Shown in pieces: positions 1 to 6,963 of a DNA stretch of 45,944 nucleotides. Location: positions 1-45,944 of IMG/VR virus record IMGVR_UViG_3300020215_000014. One strand, given 5' to 3'. Position numbers and translations under genes: made by a program. Origin of the DNA: a virus. The notes under the pieces are model-generated. The model made no database searches and was not told the origin of the DNA. It saw only the letters and a list, made by a program, of their open reading frames with translations. Within the stretch, counting starts at the first letter, position 1. Each line of letters starts with the position of its first letter.

Positions 1-127
1 CCCGCCTCTCCAGCGCCCAATCCACAATGTCCTGCACGTCTTCGGAGAGCGGCGTATCGGGCGGCAGCTTGTCGGCCAGGTGGGCGATGGCCCTGCAAAG
101 TTGCTCCTGGCTAGGCATCGGCCCGGG
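1..127. repeat. Left copy of 127-bp terminal direct repeat
   Basis: These bases are identical to 45818-45944. A perfect direct repeat of exactly 127 bp at both contig ends is what a de Bruijn assembler run with k = 127 leaves on a circular molecule, so it most likely marks circularity or circular permutation rather than a biological terminal repeat. A leftward gene reads through it in frame on both sides, which supports joining the ends. Confidence 0.93.
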
Positions 128-277
128 TCGCCAGGTGGTCACAGCGCTGCCCGACGCCGGGTTCGTTCGGTAGGACAGAAGCGTCCAGCCCGCAGCGAGG
201 TTGGTCGTCATCATCGAATCAACGGCCTCGGCGTGGGCCATACAGGTGCACGGTCCACTGTTCAGTGAGTCAGCCAT
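1..277 (-). CDS. Hypothetical protein, 5' part of a gene crossing the contig join
   Basis: The ATG at 277 follows a purine-rich stretch (AAAGGGACACAGGG) and opens a frame that runs off base 1. Joined through the 127-bp repeat it continues at 45817 and stops at 45714, giving one 126-residue protein. The 53 residues before the internal Met at 118 contain a Cys-x-Cys pair near residues 10-12. The C-terminal part is acidic and helical. It overlaps the upstream 52-residue gene by 16 bp. No family was recognised. The right-end piece is listed separately. Confidence 0.7.
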   Translation of the reverse strand, partial: MADSLNSGPCTCMAHAEAVDSMMTTNLAAGWTLLSYRTNPASGSAVTTWRPGPMPSQEQLCRAIAHLADKLPPDTPLSEDVQDIVDWALERR

Positions 278-420
278 CCCTGTGTCCCTTTCTCGGGGGG
301 TGCGTCTTCGAGGAGGCGCTTGCCTGCTCGTCGTTGCTTGCGGCGGGTGAGGAACTTGGCGTACGGCGACTCGGTGGAGTACCAGCCCCGGTACCGGCGG
401 CGCCGGGTGGTGCGGGCCAT
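262..420 (-). CDS. Small basic hypothetical protein (52 aa)
   Basis: The start is the ATG at 420, whose A overlaps the polymerase stop (TGATG), so translation is probably coupled to the polymerase. The product is very rich in Arg and Lys, with an N-terminal run of Arg residues, and could bind nucleic acid. No conserved domain was recognised. The much longer upstream reading of this frame lies over the polymerase gene and is not used. Confidence 0.6.
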   Translation of the reverse strand: MARTTRRRRYRGWYSTESPYAKFLTRRKQRRAGKRLLEDAPPEKGTQGWLTH

Positions 421-2255
421 CACACGCCTGCTTTCTGGTCCCAGAGCATCCGCATCCGGAACGGGTTCACGTCGTCGCTGACCTCCTGCAGCAGGCGGGC
501 CAGCTCGCCCCCCGCCCCAGCCGGACACTCGAAGACCAGCGAGTCGTGCACGGCCAGGACGGGGACCGCCCCTAGCTCAGCGGCGGGCTTCTCGATGGCG
601 AGCAGCGCGTCGTTGACGAACATCGCCACGCCGCCCTGCACCGCCGAGTTGAACGCCTGGTACGACGGGACGGGCCAGGCCATGCTGTCCGACACGAAGT
701 GTCGGTACCGTCCGGGCCAGCCCAGGGGCAGGCGCCCCGTCAGCTCGGCGTACATGGTGCAGTTGCGGATCGCCTCGTGCAGCTTCGGCCAGGCCGCCCG
801 GTGGGCGTCGATGGCGTCCTTCGCCTGGCGGTAGTGCTCGGGCCGCTGCTTCTCCTTGCGGCCCTTGGCGATGTACGTGGCGAACTTCTTCGGGCCGATG
901 CCGTAGGGGATGCCGTAGTTCAGGTTCTTCGCCAGGGTGTAGAAGGGCTCGTCCTCCCGCCCGAAGACGGAGCGGGCCGTCTCCTTGTGGAACGACCGTC
1001 CCTCCTCGGTCAGCGCCGCCATCATGTCCTCGTCGCTGGCGAGGCTGGCGCCGACGAACAGCTCGGCGGACTTGAGGTCGAAGCCGATCAGCTCGTAGCC
1101 CGGCGCCGCCACGAACAGCTTCTTGGCGTCGGGGTTGGTGCTCTCTTTCGGAATCTGCTGCAGGTTCGGCTCGCGGCTGGACCACCGCCCGGTGACGGTG
1201 CCGATCACGTTGAACGAGGTGTGCACCCGACCGAGCGCGTCGACGTGCTCGGACAGGCCCTCGTAGAACTGGGCCGCCTTGACCAGGCGCCGGTACTCCA
1301 GGATGCGGTCGAGGCCCGGGTGCTCCCCGGCCATGCTCTCCAGGACCGCAGCCGCCGTCGAGGGCGCCCCGCCGTCCGTGCGCTCGGTGACGGGCAGGCC
1401 CCAGGTGTCGTAGATCAGCTCGGCGAGCTGCGGGCCGCTGGCGATGTTCACCTCGAACTCGTCGGCGATGCGCTTCGCTGCGAACGTGGCGTCGTGCCAG
1501 AGGTCGTGGCACTTGTCGCCGTCGATGCCCACGCCCCGGCGGGTCATGCGGTACGCCGCCGCCTGCACGTCGTGCTGACGCTGGACGGCCGGCTCGATGT
1601 TGGCGTACTCGGGGCGGGCGAGCAGGTGGTGGTACACCCGCTCCGTCAGCTCGGCGTCCTTGGCGGCGTAGTCGGCGATGTCCTCGGCGGTGAACGTGTC
1701 CCACCGCTTGCCCGGAACGAAGTCCGTCTTCGCCAGGTCCCGCGCCTCGGCCACGCTGTAGCCCAGCTCCCGGAACCGCTTGTACGCAGCGGCCTGCGTC
1801 TCGGGCTTCATCAGCGCCTTGACGTGGCGCTGCTCGGCCGCCTCGTCTTCACCGAAGAAGCGGGCGCCGAGCTTCTTCAGCGCCTTCGGGGCGTTCTCGT
1901 CTTCGAGCCACGAGATGACCTGCACGTCCCGGTACCGGCCCATCGGCGGGGCGAAGCCGATGCCCGCCTCCAGGGCGCGGAAGTCGAACGGCGCATTGGC
2001 GTACACCGGCATGGCCTCGCTCGTCTGCAGCGCCGCCAGCAGGGGAGTGGTGGTCGGCACGTTCCACGAGTCGGGGTGCGTGACCGACACGTAGTAGCTC
2101 TCGCCCTCGAACCCGATGCACACGCCCCGCAGGGTGTCCTTGGTCCAGAGAGCGACGCCGGTCGTCTCCGTGTCGAGCGCCAGTGTCTGGTCGGCTCGGA
2201 GCCCCGCAATGGCGAAGCACAGGCGGGCGTAGTCGTCGGAGTTCGTGATGAGCAT
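420..2255 (-). CDS. polA: Family A DNA polymerase with 3'-5' exonuclease domain
   Basis: This is the replicative polymerase (611 aa). The start is the ATG at 2255, preceded by a strong GAGGAGG. Exonuclease motifs are visible: DxE at residues 28-30 (LALDTETTG), NxxFD near 87-91, and YxxxD at 196-200. Polymerase motifs follow: TGRWSS near 355, motif A with Asp393 and Glu398 (FDLKSAEL), the O-helix with Lys443, Tyr447 and Tyr451 (AKNLNYGIPYG), and motif C His570-Asp571 to Glu576 (HDSLVFE). The residue matching E. coli Phe762 is Tyr447, as in T7 polymerase. The position of E. coli Arg754 appears to be Tyr439, which is unusual. No 5' nuclease domain is present. Confidence 0.95.
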   Translation of the reverse strand: MLITNSDDYARLCFAIAGLRADQTLALDTETTGVALWTKDTLRGVCIGFEGESYYVSVTHPDSWNVPTTTPLLAALQTSEAMPVYANAPFDFRALEAGIGFAPPMGRYRDVQVISWLEDENAPKALKKLGARFFGEDEAAEQRHVKALMKPETQAAAYKRFRELGYSVAEARDLAKTDFVPGKRWDTFTAEDIADYAAKDAELTERVYHHLLARPEYANIEPAVQRQHDVQAAAYRMTRRGVGIDGDKCHDLWHDATFAAKRIADEFEVNIASGPQLAELIYDTWGLPVTERTDGGAPSTAAAVLESMAGEHPGLDRILEYRRLVKAAQFYEGLSEHVDALGRVHTSFNVIGTVTGRWSSREPNLQQIPKESTNPDAKKLFVAAPGYELIGFDLKSAELFVGASLASDEDMMAALTEEGRSFHKETARSVFGREDEPFYTLAKNLNYGIPYGIGPKKFATYIAKGRKEKQRPEHYRQAKDAIDAHRAAWPKLHEAIRNCTMYAELTGRLPLGWPGRYRHFVSDSMAWPVPSYQAFNSAVQGGVAMFVNDALLAIEKPAAELGAVPVLAVHDSLVFECPAGAGGELARLLQEVSDDVNPFRMRMLWDQKAGV

Positions 2256-2402
2256 GTGCCTCCTCAGGCGTGAAAGTGGGAGCGGGCGCCGCACGTCCGT
2301 ACGGCGCACCGCCCCCGTCGCAACCCCGGCGATGTGGCCGCTCCCCAATGGCGTGCGGCAGGGGGCGTTCCTTGTTCAGGGATCGCTCCGGGGTGTTCGC
2401 TG
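2256..2402 (-). other. Leader region upstream of polA, GC-rich hairpins
   Basis: About 147 bp lie between the small upstream gene and the polymerase. The leftward strand carries GC-rich self-complementary stretches around a CCGTACGG palindrome and ends in TGAGGAGGCAC before the ATG. No tandem heptamer promoter is obvious. The CTGAGGA near the end resembles a hammerhead core box, but no matching GAAA box with paired stems was found. Confidence 0.35.
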
Positions 2403-2711
2403 CTACAGCGGGCGGGCCGCTGTGACCTTCATGTAGGCGCCGTCCTTGGCGACGGTGATGCGGCACTTGCGGCCGATCGCCTGCGACAGACGGAACGCCT
2501 TGGGCAAGCCGAGCGCTTGAGCCGCCTGCCCCGTTTCCTTGCGGCGCCGGACCGTGGTCCACGCCAGGTCGAACTCACCGACTCGGAGGGTCCAGCGGAC
2601 GCAGGGGTTCCCGGCGGCGGACTCGACGGCCTCGGCCTGGACGCAGGTCGCGACGTGCTCGCCAGGGGGGAGCTGCGGCGGCTGCACCTGCGTCCAGACG
2701 GGCTCGCTCAT
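2403..2711 (-). CDS. Conserved phage replication-associated protein, unknown function
   Basis: A 102-residue protein starting at the ATG at 2711, which overlaps the TAA of the upstream gene (TAATG). The reading frame is open further upstream, but that part lies over the neighbouring gene. The sequence has the look of small phage proteins made beside polymerases and recombinases: GNPCVRWTLRV, an ETGQAAQALG stretch, and an IGRKCRITVAKDGAYMKV strand pattern. It resembles the DUF669/OB-fold group, but weakly. Its place between polymerase and a probable ssDNA-binding protein supports a replication role. Confidence 0.6.
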   Translation of the reverse strand: MSEPVWTQVQPPQLPPGEHVATCVQAEAVESAAGNPCVRWTLRVGEFDLAWTTVRRRKETGQAAQALGLPKAFRLSQAIGRKCRITVAKDGAYMKVTAARPL

Positions 2712-3073
2712 TACTCGGCGATGAAGACGACGAAGGTGGAGCTGGTCATCTTGCGGCCGTTCTTCTCGAAGTCCTCGTCGGGGAGCCGCTCGATCTTGAT
2801 GAGCTGGCCCTCCTTGACGGGGCTCATGTTCCACTTCATGTTCCCCTTCGAGACGAGGAACTTCTTGCTGCCGTCAAGGGCGGTCAGCTCGTAAGCCTCG
2901 ACCATCTTGCCGGGGGTGAACTTGGACTCGAACTCGACGCGCTTGTTCAGCGTGCCGATGAACTGGTCGCCGACGTTGAGCTCCAGCTTCTCGCTGCTCT
3001 CGTCGTCACGGCCGGCGTTGGGATCGACCTGCTTGAAGGCGCGACCGGCAAGGACATCGTTCAGGTTGGACAA
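2711..3073 (-). CDS. Putative OB-fold single-stranded DNA-binding protein
   Basis: 120 residues from a TTG at 3073 preceded by GGAGAAACACC; no ATG or GTG is better placed. The N-terminus is polar and is followed by alternating beta-type segments (LNVGDQFIGTLNKRVEF, KKFLVSKGN, GQLIKIERL, STFVVFIAE) that fit a small OB fold. It sits between a RecB-like nuclease and the polymerase, where phages often place their SSB. Function is inferred from context and strand pattern, not from a clear family signature. Confidence 0.55.
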   Translation of the reverse strand: MSNLNDVLAGRAFKQVDPNAGRDDESSEKLELNVGDQFIGTLNKRVEFESKFTPGKMVEAYELTALDGSKKFLVSKGNMKWNMSPVKEGQLIKIERLPDEDFEKNGRKMTSSTFVVFIAE

Positions 3074-3105
3074 GGTGTTTCTCCGTTTCGTTTGTGTTTC
3101 GGTTG

Positions 3106-3876
3106 TTAGAACTCGTCGTCCTCGGGGAGGACCGTCACGTCGAGGCCGAAGCAGGGCGCCGCATGTGCGCACCACGAGCAGCTCGACCCGACGTTGCGGA
3201 GCGGCACGCGGGGCGTGCAGGCGCTCTGGCCGCGGAGCTGCTTGCGGACCTCGACGGCGCTCATCGCCTCGGCGACCTTGCGCACCAGGTGGGCGTTGTC
3301 CCAGCGCTTCCAGTCCCGGGCGAAGGACTCGCTGAGGTTCAGCTCCTTGCGCACCGGGCGGTAGCTGCGGATCACGTCGATCATGGCGCCGACCACCGGG
3401 ACGCCCATCTGGCGGAGGGCCCAGACGTACAGCGGCGTCTGCAGCGTTTCCCGCAGGTGCTCCAGGTTGCTGAGCGTCTGCGTCGTCTTCAGCTCCGCCA
3501 CCCACAGCTCGCGCTTGTGGATCAGGAGCCCATCTGCCCAGCCGAAGAAGTACGGCCCGGCGGGGAGCTTCGCTGCGACCGGGACTTCCACGTCGATCAT
3601 GCGGGTGGAGTCGTCCCGGTAGTACTCGGCGTAGCGGCGCATCAGCCACATCGCCGTCTCGTTCTCCGAGGTCACGTCCTGGCCGGTGTGCCAGGCGCCC
3701 CACAGCGCGTGCACGTCCGTGCCGAGCTGCATCGCCTTGCTGGCGCCCTGCTCCTCCCGTTCGGTGTCGTAGCTGTAGACCCACGCCTGCTCGCAGCGGG
3801 CGAGCGTCCCGATCTCGGAGAAGCTGATCGCATCGGCGCCGAGGAAGGCGCGGGGCTCACTGGGCAGAATCGGCAT
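3106..3876 (-). CDS. RecB/Cas4-like PD-(D/E)XK nuclease with Fe-S cysteines
   Basis: A 256-residue protein with the full RecB-family nuclease set: His56 in LGTDVH, Asp115 in GWADG, the Glu128-x-Lys130 pair in AELKTT, and Gln146/Tyr150 in QTPLYVW. Four cysteines (28, 233, 236, 242) are spaced as in Cas4/AddB iron-sulfur nucleases, one near the N-terminus and three near the C-terminus. The likely role is end resection or recombination during phage DNA replication. The start overlaps the stop of the small upstream zinc-finger gene by 20 bp. Confidence 0.88.
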   Translation of the reverse strand: MPILPSEPRAFLGADAISFSEIGTLARCEQAWVYSYDTEREEQGASKAMQLGTDVHALWGAWHTGQDVTSENETAMWLMRRYAEYYRDDSTRMIDVEVPVAAKLPAGPYFFGWADGLLIHKRELWVAELKTTQTLSNLEHLRETLQTPLYVWALRQMGVPVVGAMIDVIRSYRPVRKELNLSESFARDWKRWDNAHLVRKVAEAMSAVEVRKQLRGQSACTPRVPLRNVGSSCSWCAHAAPCFGLDVTVLPEDDEF

Positions 3877-4006
3877 TCGGTACGTCCTTCCTCGCTCGGT
3901 ACTCGCGCTGGCGCTCTCGCCACGCCTTCTTGCAGTCGGGGCAGGGCGTCTCGCCCGCCCGCCGATGGCGCATGTAACCGGCGCTAGTCCCGTCGCATCT
4001 CCTCAT
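3857..4006 (-). CDS. Small zinc-finger-like protein (49 aa)
   Basis: The ATG at 4006 overlaps the TGA of the upstream nuclease (ATGA) and lies exactly six bases after a TACACT -10 box, so it is probably also translated from a leaderless mRNA. The product has the pattern CDGTSAGYMRHRRAGETPC followed by PDC, i.e. Cys4...Cys-x2-Cys with GY and HRR residues. I recognise this as a small Cys protein common in actinobacterial phages whose role is unknown. The C-terminal part is strongly basic, so nucleic-acid binding is plausible. Confidence 0.75.
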   Translation of the reverse strand: MRRCDGTSAGYMRHRRAGETPCPDCKKAWRERQREYRARKDVPNADSAQ

Positions 4007-4374
4007 TCGCCCAGTGTAACAGACTGAGCGGACTGAGCGGACTGAGAAGTGCGCAAAAGTACATGCTCGACGAACACGCGAAGCGGCATCACTACGTACG
4101 CCTCGCCCGGGTCGCCCTTGCCGACGCGCTTGGCGACGACCGCCACCGGCCTCCCGGCGTTGAGCGCCTCGGCGTCCGCCTCAGCGACCCACTCGGACAG
4201 CGCCAGGGTGCGGACGTTCTTGCACTCCAGGTTCCAACCGGCGCCGCTGTCCACGTCGCCGCGGTCCTTGTTGCCGTACAGCGGCAGGCGGAAGGCGCCG
4301 AGGTTCCGGCCGGACAGGTAGTTCACGACGGCCGTCTCGAACGACGTGCCCTTCTGCTTACTCCGGTTCGCCAT
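4003..4374 (-). CDS. Holliday-junction-resolvase-like nuclease
   Basis: 123 residues with the Hjc/VRR-type PD-(D/E)XK layout: Glu13 in KGTSFETAVV, Asp40 and Asp42 in RGDVD, Glu50-x-Lys52 in LECKN, and a beta segment PVAVVAKRVG. Such enzymes resolve branched DNA, the role of endonuclease I in T7-like phages. The last 15 residues (SQSAQSAQS region) are low complexity and are the translation of a tandem promoter element, so they may not matter for the enzyme. Confidence 0.85.
   Translation of the reverse strand: MANRSKQKGTSFETAVVNYLSGRNLGAFRLPLYGNKDRGDVDSGAGWNLECKNVRTLALSEWVAEADAEALNAGRPVAVVAKRVGKGDPGEAYVVMPLRVFVEHVLLRTSQSAQSAQSVTLGE
4013..4044 (-). promoter_or_regulatory. Tandem-heptamer promoter inside the 3' end of the resolvase-like gene
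   Basis: On the leftward strand three copies of CAGTCYG (4044-4038, 4035-4029, 4026-4020) are spaced 9 bp apart and are followed by TACACT (4018-4013), then six bases, then the ATG at 4006. From the first AGTCCG to the -10 box is 19 bp. The repeats are also translated, giving the SQSAQSAQS tail of the upstream protein. Confidence 0.7.
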
Positions 4375-4498
4375 CGTCCACCGCCAGGGAGATACGGAGG
4401 TCGAGCAGGAAGTCCCGCACCCGGTCGGCGTCGATGAGCGACTGGTTCTTCGTGTCGATCAGGAAGGCGTCGATGAGGTCGAGCGTGGCGCTAGCCAC
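4358..4498 (-). CDS. Small acidic hypothetical protein (46 aa)
   Basis: A GTG at 4498 overlaps the TAG of the upstream gene and opens a 46-residue frame that ends 17 bp inside the next gene. The product is acidic, Asp- and Leu-rich, and probably helical. Evidence is positional: it fills a gap in a tightly overlapping gene chain with no frame breaks. No family was recognised. Confidence 0.55.
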   Translation of the reverse strand: MASATLDLIDAFLIDTKNQSLIDADRVRDFLLDLRISLAVDDGEPE

Positions 4499-4673
4499 GA
4501 GGCACCGCCCGGCAGTTGGCGAGGTTCACGTTCGTCGTCCAGACACGGCGAAACGTGCCGCACACAGTGCCACCCTCCTTCAGGTGGCGCATCTCGGCAC
4601 CGTCAGCGGGGAGGCGGTCGAGCGTCGTCGTCGTGCCGCAGGTCTTGCACACATAGTCATATTCGACGGGCAT
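4491..4673 (-). CDS. FmdB-like small zinc-ribbon protein (60 aa)
   Basis: Starts at the ATG at 4673, overlapping the TGA of the membrane-protein gene (TGATG). The N-terminus MPVEYDYVCKTCG has the Tyr-x-Tyr/Cys-x2-Cys beginning of FmdB-type regulators. A third Cys sits in VCGTF and a fourth near the C-terminus, so the ribbon is irregular. A role as regulator or nucleic-acid binder is only suggested. Confidence 0.6.
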   Translation of the reverse strand: MPVEYDYVCKTCGTTTTLDRLPADGAEMRHLKEGGTVCGTFRRVWTTNVNLANCRAVPRG

Positions 4674-4897
4674 CAGTCGTCCTTTTGCATCAAATTGCGG
4701 ATGTACACCGAGGCGTATATGAGCGATCCAACGATGAAGCCGTGCGCATTTGCGAGAACGGCGTAGCTGATCCAGAACACCTGGTTCACCAGGCCGATGA
4801 TCCAGGCGAGGCGGCGGGTCTGGGCACGACCGGCGAGGTACATGACCGCTGCGCCCGCCACGGTGGTCGCCCACGGCAGCGCCGTGCGCCAGCTCAC
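4673..4897 (-). CDS. Small membrane protein (74 aa)
   Basis: Translation probably begins at the GTG at 4897, sharing GTGA with the upstream stop. Hydrophobic segments at about residues 8-22, 30-48 and 53-66 suggest two or three membrane helices, with a short charged C-terminus (QKDD). It could be an antiholin, a superinfection-exclusion factor or a general membrane protein; nothing in the sequence decides between these. Confidence 0.6.
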   Translation of the reverse strand: MSWRTALPWATTVAGAAVMYLAGRAQTRRLAWIIGLVNQVFWISYAVLANAHGFIVGSLIYASVYIRNLMQKDD

Positions 4898-5154
4898 TTC
4901 TCCTCAATTGCAGCGAGGATTTCCTTCTCCATGATCACGGCCATGTCGGCGGCGAACTCGGCGGCCCGCAGTGCCACGGCCTTCTGAATGCGCTCGGGGC
5001 TCATGCGCTTGTCCACCACGACAGTGAACGGGTAGGTCCGGCGGTGCAGCGGGGTGATCGGCTCACCGCCAGCGAGCACGGACAGGCGGAACGTGTACGT
5101 CACGGCCTTGAGCCGGCCGCGGTGCGGCCACTTGAACAGTCCCAGCAGACTCAC
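4894..5154 (-). CDS. Hypothetical protein (86 aa)
   Basis: GTG start at 5154 overlapping the upstream TGA (GTGA). The N-terminal half is beta-like (AVTYTFRLSVL, YPFTVVVDKR) and the C-terminal half is a long amphipathic helix (IQKAVALRAAEFAADMAVI). No family was recognised. The gene is supported by its place in an unbroken chain of overlapping genes. Confidence 0.6.
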   Translation of the reverse strand: MSLLGLFKWPHRGRLKAVTYTFRLSVLAGGEPITPLHRRTYPFTVVVDKRMSPERIQKAVALRAAEFAADMAVIMEKEILAAIEEK

Positions 5155-5789
5155 AGCAGCTCCTCCAGAAGTAGGGCGACACGCACCCGGTACTTGTCCG
5201 CGTCGCCGTCGTTGAACAGGTGGGCGTCGAAGTCCCAGTCGTCGAGCGCGGTCTCGGAGACGTGGGCGTTCACCGCTTTGACACCGGGGCGGTGGACCCG
5301 GACGACGAAGCCGCCCCGGGCCTTGATCGCCTGCGCCTCGTTGGGGAAGCGCACGTCGGTGATCACGTAGCGCTTGCCCGGCTCGATCCGCCGCATCGTG
5401 GCGTTGACCCAGAAGTCCGGGTCGATGTCACGGATGGCGACGCCGAAGCGCTGCAGGAAGGCCCGCACCTCGGGCGTCCGCTTGGCGGCCTCCCAGCCGT
5501 TCGGTCCGACGATGTCGCTGAGCCGGTGCCGGTAGCCGTCGATGTACGGGTTGACGGCCAGTGCCGCCGCCCGGAGCGGGTCGGCGAAGGCGAGGCGGGT
5601 GAAGCTGTAGTCCGCCAGGTGGGTGGCGGCGGTGTCCTTGCCAGTCTGGGCATATCCGCTCAGTCCGATGAGGGGTACAATGGACGAAGCACCGTTGAGC
5701 ACAGCTCCGGTGCGGTCCTGCGCAGCGCCCCGGGTGTCCTCCTCCGCCCGGGGCGCTGCTGCGTTCCGGGCTCGGTGAAGCCAGCTCAC
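5151..5789 (-). CDS. Deoxynucleoside monophosphate kinase
   Basis: The protein phosphorylates dNMPs and so feeds the phage polymerase. A P-loop of the phage dNMP-kinase kind is visible at residues 45-53 (GYAQTGKDT), followed by FADPLR, a DPDFWVNA stretch and VITDVRFPNEA, all typical of T4 gp1-like kinases. The frame as given uses a GTG at 5789 (212 aa), but the first 35 residues are unlike the family and lie over a 13-bp inverted repeat. A GTG at 5702 would give a 183-residue kinase of more normal length. A rightward promoter and hairpin pair lie antisense to its 5' part. Confidence 0.88.
   Translation of the reverse strand: MSWLHRARNAAAPRAEEDTRGAAQDRTGAVLNGASSIVPLIGLSGYAQTGKDTAATHLADYSFTRLAFADPLRAAALAVNPYIDGYRHRLSDIVGPNGWEAAKRTPEVRAFLQRFGVAIRDIDPDFWVNATMRRIEPGKRYVITDVRFPNEAQAIKARGGFVVRVHRPGVKAVNAHVSETALDDWDFDAHLFNDGDADKYRVRVALLLEELL
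5653..5681 (+). promoter_or_regulatory. Candidate antisense promoter within the dNMP kinase gene
   Basis: On the rightward strand TATCCG (5653-5658), CAGTCCG (5661-5667) and TACAAT (5676-5681) match the phage's promoter pattern, with a 17-bp spacer from the degenerate first heptamer. A further CAGTCTG lies at 5642. No start codon follows at the usual six-base distance, and no ORF begins here. The match overlaps the P-loop codons of the kinase, so chance cannot be excluded. Confidence 0.45.
5688..5760 (+). ncRNA. Candidate small antisense RNA with two hairpins
   Basis: If the promoter at 5653-5681 is used, the transcript starts near 5688. It would begin with a hairpin (GCACCG 5689-5694 with CGGTGC 5708-5713) and end with a perfect 13-bp stem (5722-5734 with 5747-5759, 12-base loop) able to act as a terminator, although no U-tract follows. 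It has no ORF and is antisense to the kinase 5' region. The same stem could instead act in the kinase mRNA leader. Confidence 0.4.
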
Positions 5790-6433
5790 TTGGCACCCCG
5801 GATCAACTGAGCCATCGCCAGCGAGGCGATGCCGCCGAGCACGAGCCAGCCGCCCAGGATGACGAGGACGGTCGAGCCGGTGCCGGTGCGGGGGAGCTCA
5901 GTCCTCGGAATAGGTACCGTCGTAGGGGCTGGGGTCGTCGTCCCACTGGGCGAGCCAAGCGTCTCCGTACCAGTCGTCGTAGGCGTAGTCGTCGTAGTCG
6001 TCGCCAGCGTGTCCGCTGCCGGCTCCGGCGTCGTCGTCGTAGTCGTCGGCTCCTCCGGCGTCACCGGCGGGAGCGGGGGTGTGGTCGTCGTGGTCGTTGA
6101 TGGTGTCTCCTCCTTGGGGCAGTCGGCCTCGGGGTTGTCGAAGCGCTCGCCGTAGCCCGGCCCATCGCCGGAGTGGTTGTCGCCGCTCTTGACCCAGACC
6201 GTCACGATGCCGTCCGGGTCCTCGAAGAAGTTCCCGGCGGGGGACTCGATCTTCTCCTCGTTGCCGAGGCAGTCGCGGATGACGACGTTGGACAGGTCCT
6301 TCGTTGACTGCACCGACGCCACGGTCGGGCCGAACAGCACGGCGATGTCGGCGGCGGGAGCGGCGTGCGCCGCCGGGGACAGGACTACGACAGACAGAGC
6401 GGACAGGGCGGACGCAGCGAAGACGCGGTTCAC
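5786..6433 (-). CDS. Secreted, sortase-anchored (LPRTG) surface protein
   Basis: The GTG at 6433 opens a 215-residue precursor. Residues 1-24 form a signal peptide ending AAHA. A small globular region with two cysteines (55, 105) follows, then a Thr/Pro stalk with several runs of Thr at about 112-178. LPRTG stands at 180-184, then a membrane helix (188-209) and the short basic tail RGAK: a complete cell-wall sorting signal. The host sortase would attach it to peptidoglycan. Phage genes of this kind may alter the surface or block superinfection; that role is inference. It overlaps both neighbours by 4 bp (GTGA). Confidence 0.88.
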   Translation of the reverse strand: MNRVFAASALSALSVVVLSPAAHAAPAADIAVLFGPTVASVQSTKDLSNVVIRDCLGNEEKIESPAGNFFEDPDGIVTVWVKSGDNHSGDGPGYGERFDNPEADCPKEETPSTTTTTTPPLPPVTPEEPTTTTTTPEPAADTLATTTTTTPTTTGTETLGSPSGTTTPAPTTVPIPRTELPRTGTGSTVLVILGGWLVLGGIASLAMAQLIRGAK

Positions 6434-6576
6434 TCGGCCACCACGTCGTTCAGGTCGGCGGGCACCAGCGGCACCAGCTCGACGCCGTCGATGGAGGCCA
6501 GCTCGGCGAGGTGCGCACGCACCAGGTCGAGGTCGGCGTCGTCCGTGTAGTACAGGGCGAACAGGGTTCCGTGCAT
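6430..6576 (-). CDS. Hypothetical protein (48 aa)
   Basis: The ATG at 6576 overlaps the upstream stop (TGATG), and its own TGA overlaps the next GTG. The product begins MHGTLFALYYTDDADLDLV and is acidic, with a beta-alpha-beta look, perhaps a small ferredoxin-like or ACT-like fold. No family was recognised. Confidence 0.6.
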   Translation of the reverse strand: MHGTLFALYYTDDADLDLVRAHLAELASIDGVELVPLVPADLNDVVAE

Positions 6577-6818
6577 CAGTTGCTCCTCTTGCGCCGGGGC
6601 GCCTTGGGCCAGACCACAGCGGTCGGCCGAACGTGTCGGTACTGCGAATGCGGGCCGCCGAACAGACAGACGTGCTCGCCGTGTGGGGAGTCGGACGCCG
6701 CCTCGTACCGCACGACGAACTCGCCCCGCTCTCCTCGGATACGGACCTTGGTCCCGGCTCGGCTGGTGTCGTGCCAGTCAGGCGGGCCAGTCGGTTCTTC
6801 TACTCTACGCCTCGGCAT
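6576..6818 (-). CDS. Hypothetical basic protein (80 aa)
   Basis: The chosen start is the ATG at 6818 (MPRRRVEEP), which overlaps the upstream stop by 14 bp; a start 27 bp further up is possible. The middle (GTKVRIRGERGEFVVRYEAAS) looks like a small beta-barrel and the tail PKAPRRKRSN is basic. Single Cys and His residues do not make a clear zinc site. Function unknown. Confidence 0.6.
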   Translation of the reverse strand: MPRRRVEEPTGPPDWHDTSRAGTKVRIRGERGEFVVRYEAASDSPHGEHVCLFGGPHSQYRHVRPTAVVWPKAPRRKRSN

Positions 6819-6963
6819 CGGACAGAGCGGCGTCCACAACTGCACGAATGGCGCGAAGGCGCATGGCGGGGGAGACGCGGTACCGGCCGCCCCAGCGCTG
6901 GATGGACTCCAGGGCCAGTCGGTACGTCTCTTCGGCGTCGTCCCGGATCGGTTCGTCAGACAT
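6805..6963 (-). CDS. Hypothetical helical protein (52 aa)
   Basis: An ATG at 6963 opens a frame ending in TAG at 6805. The product is helical (EETYRLALESIQRW and SPAMRLRAIRAVVDAALSD) with a Gly-Gly-Arg-Tyr turn. It overlaps both neighbours in the gene chain. No family was recognised. Confidence 0.6.
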   Translation of the reverse strand: MSDEPIRDDAEETYRLALESIQRWGGRYRVSPAMRLRAIRAVVDAALSDAEA

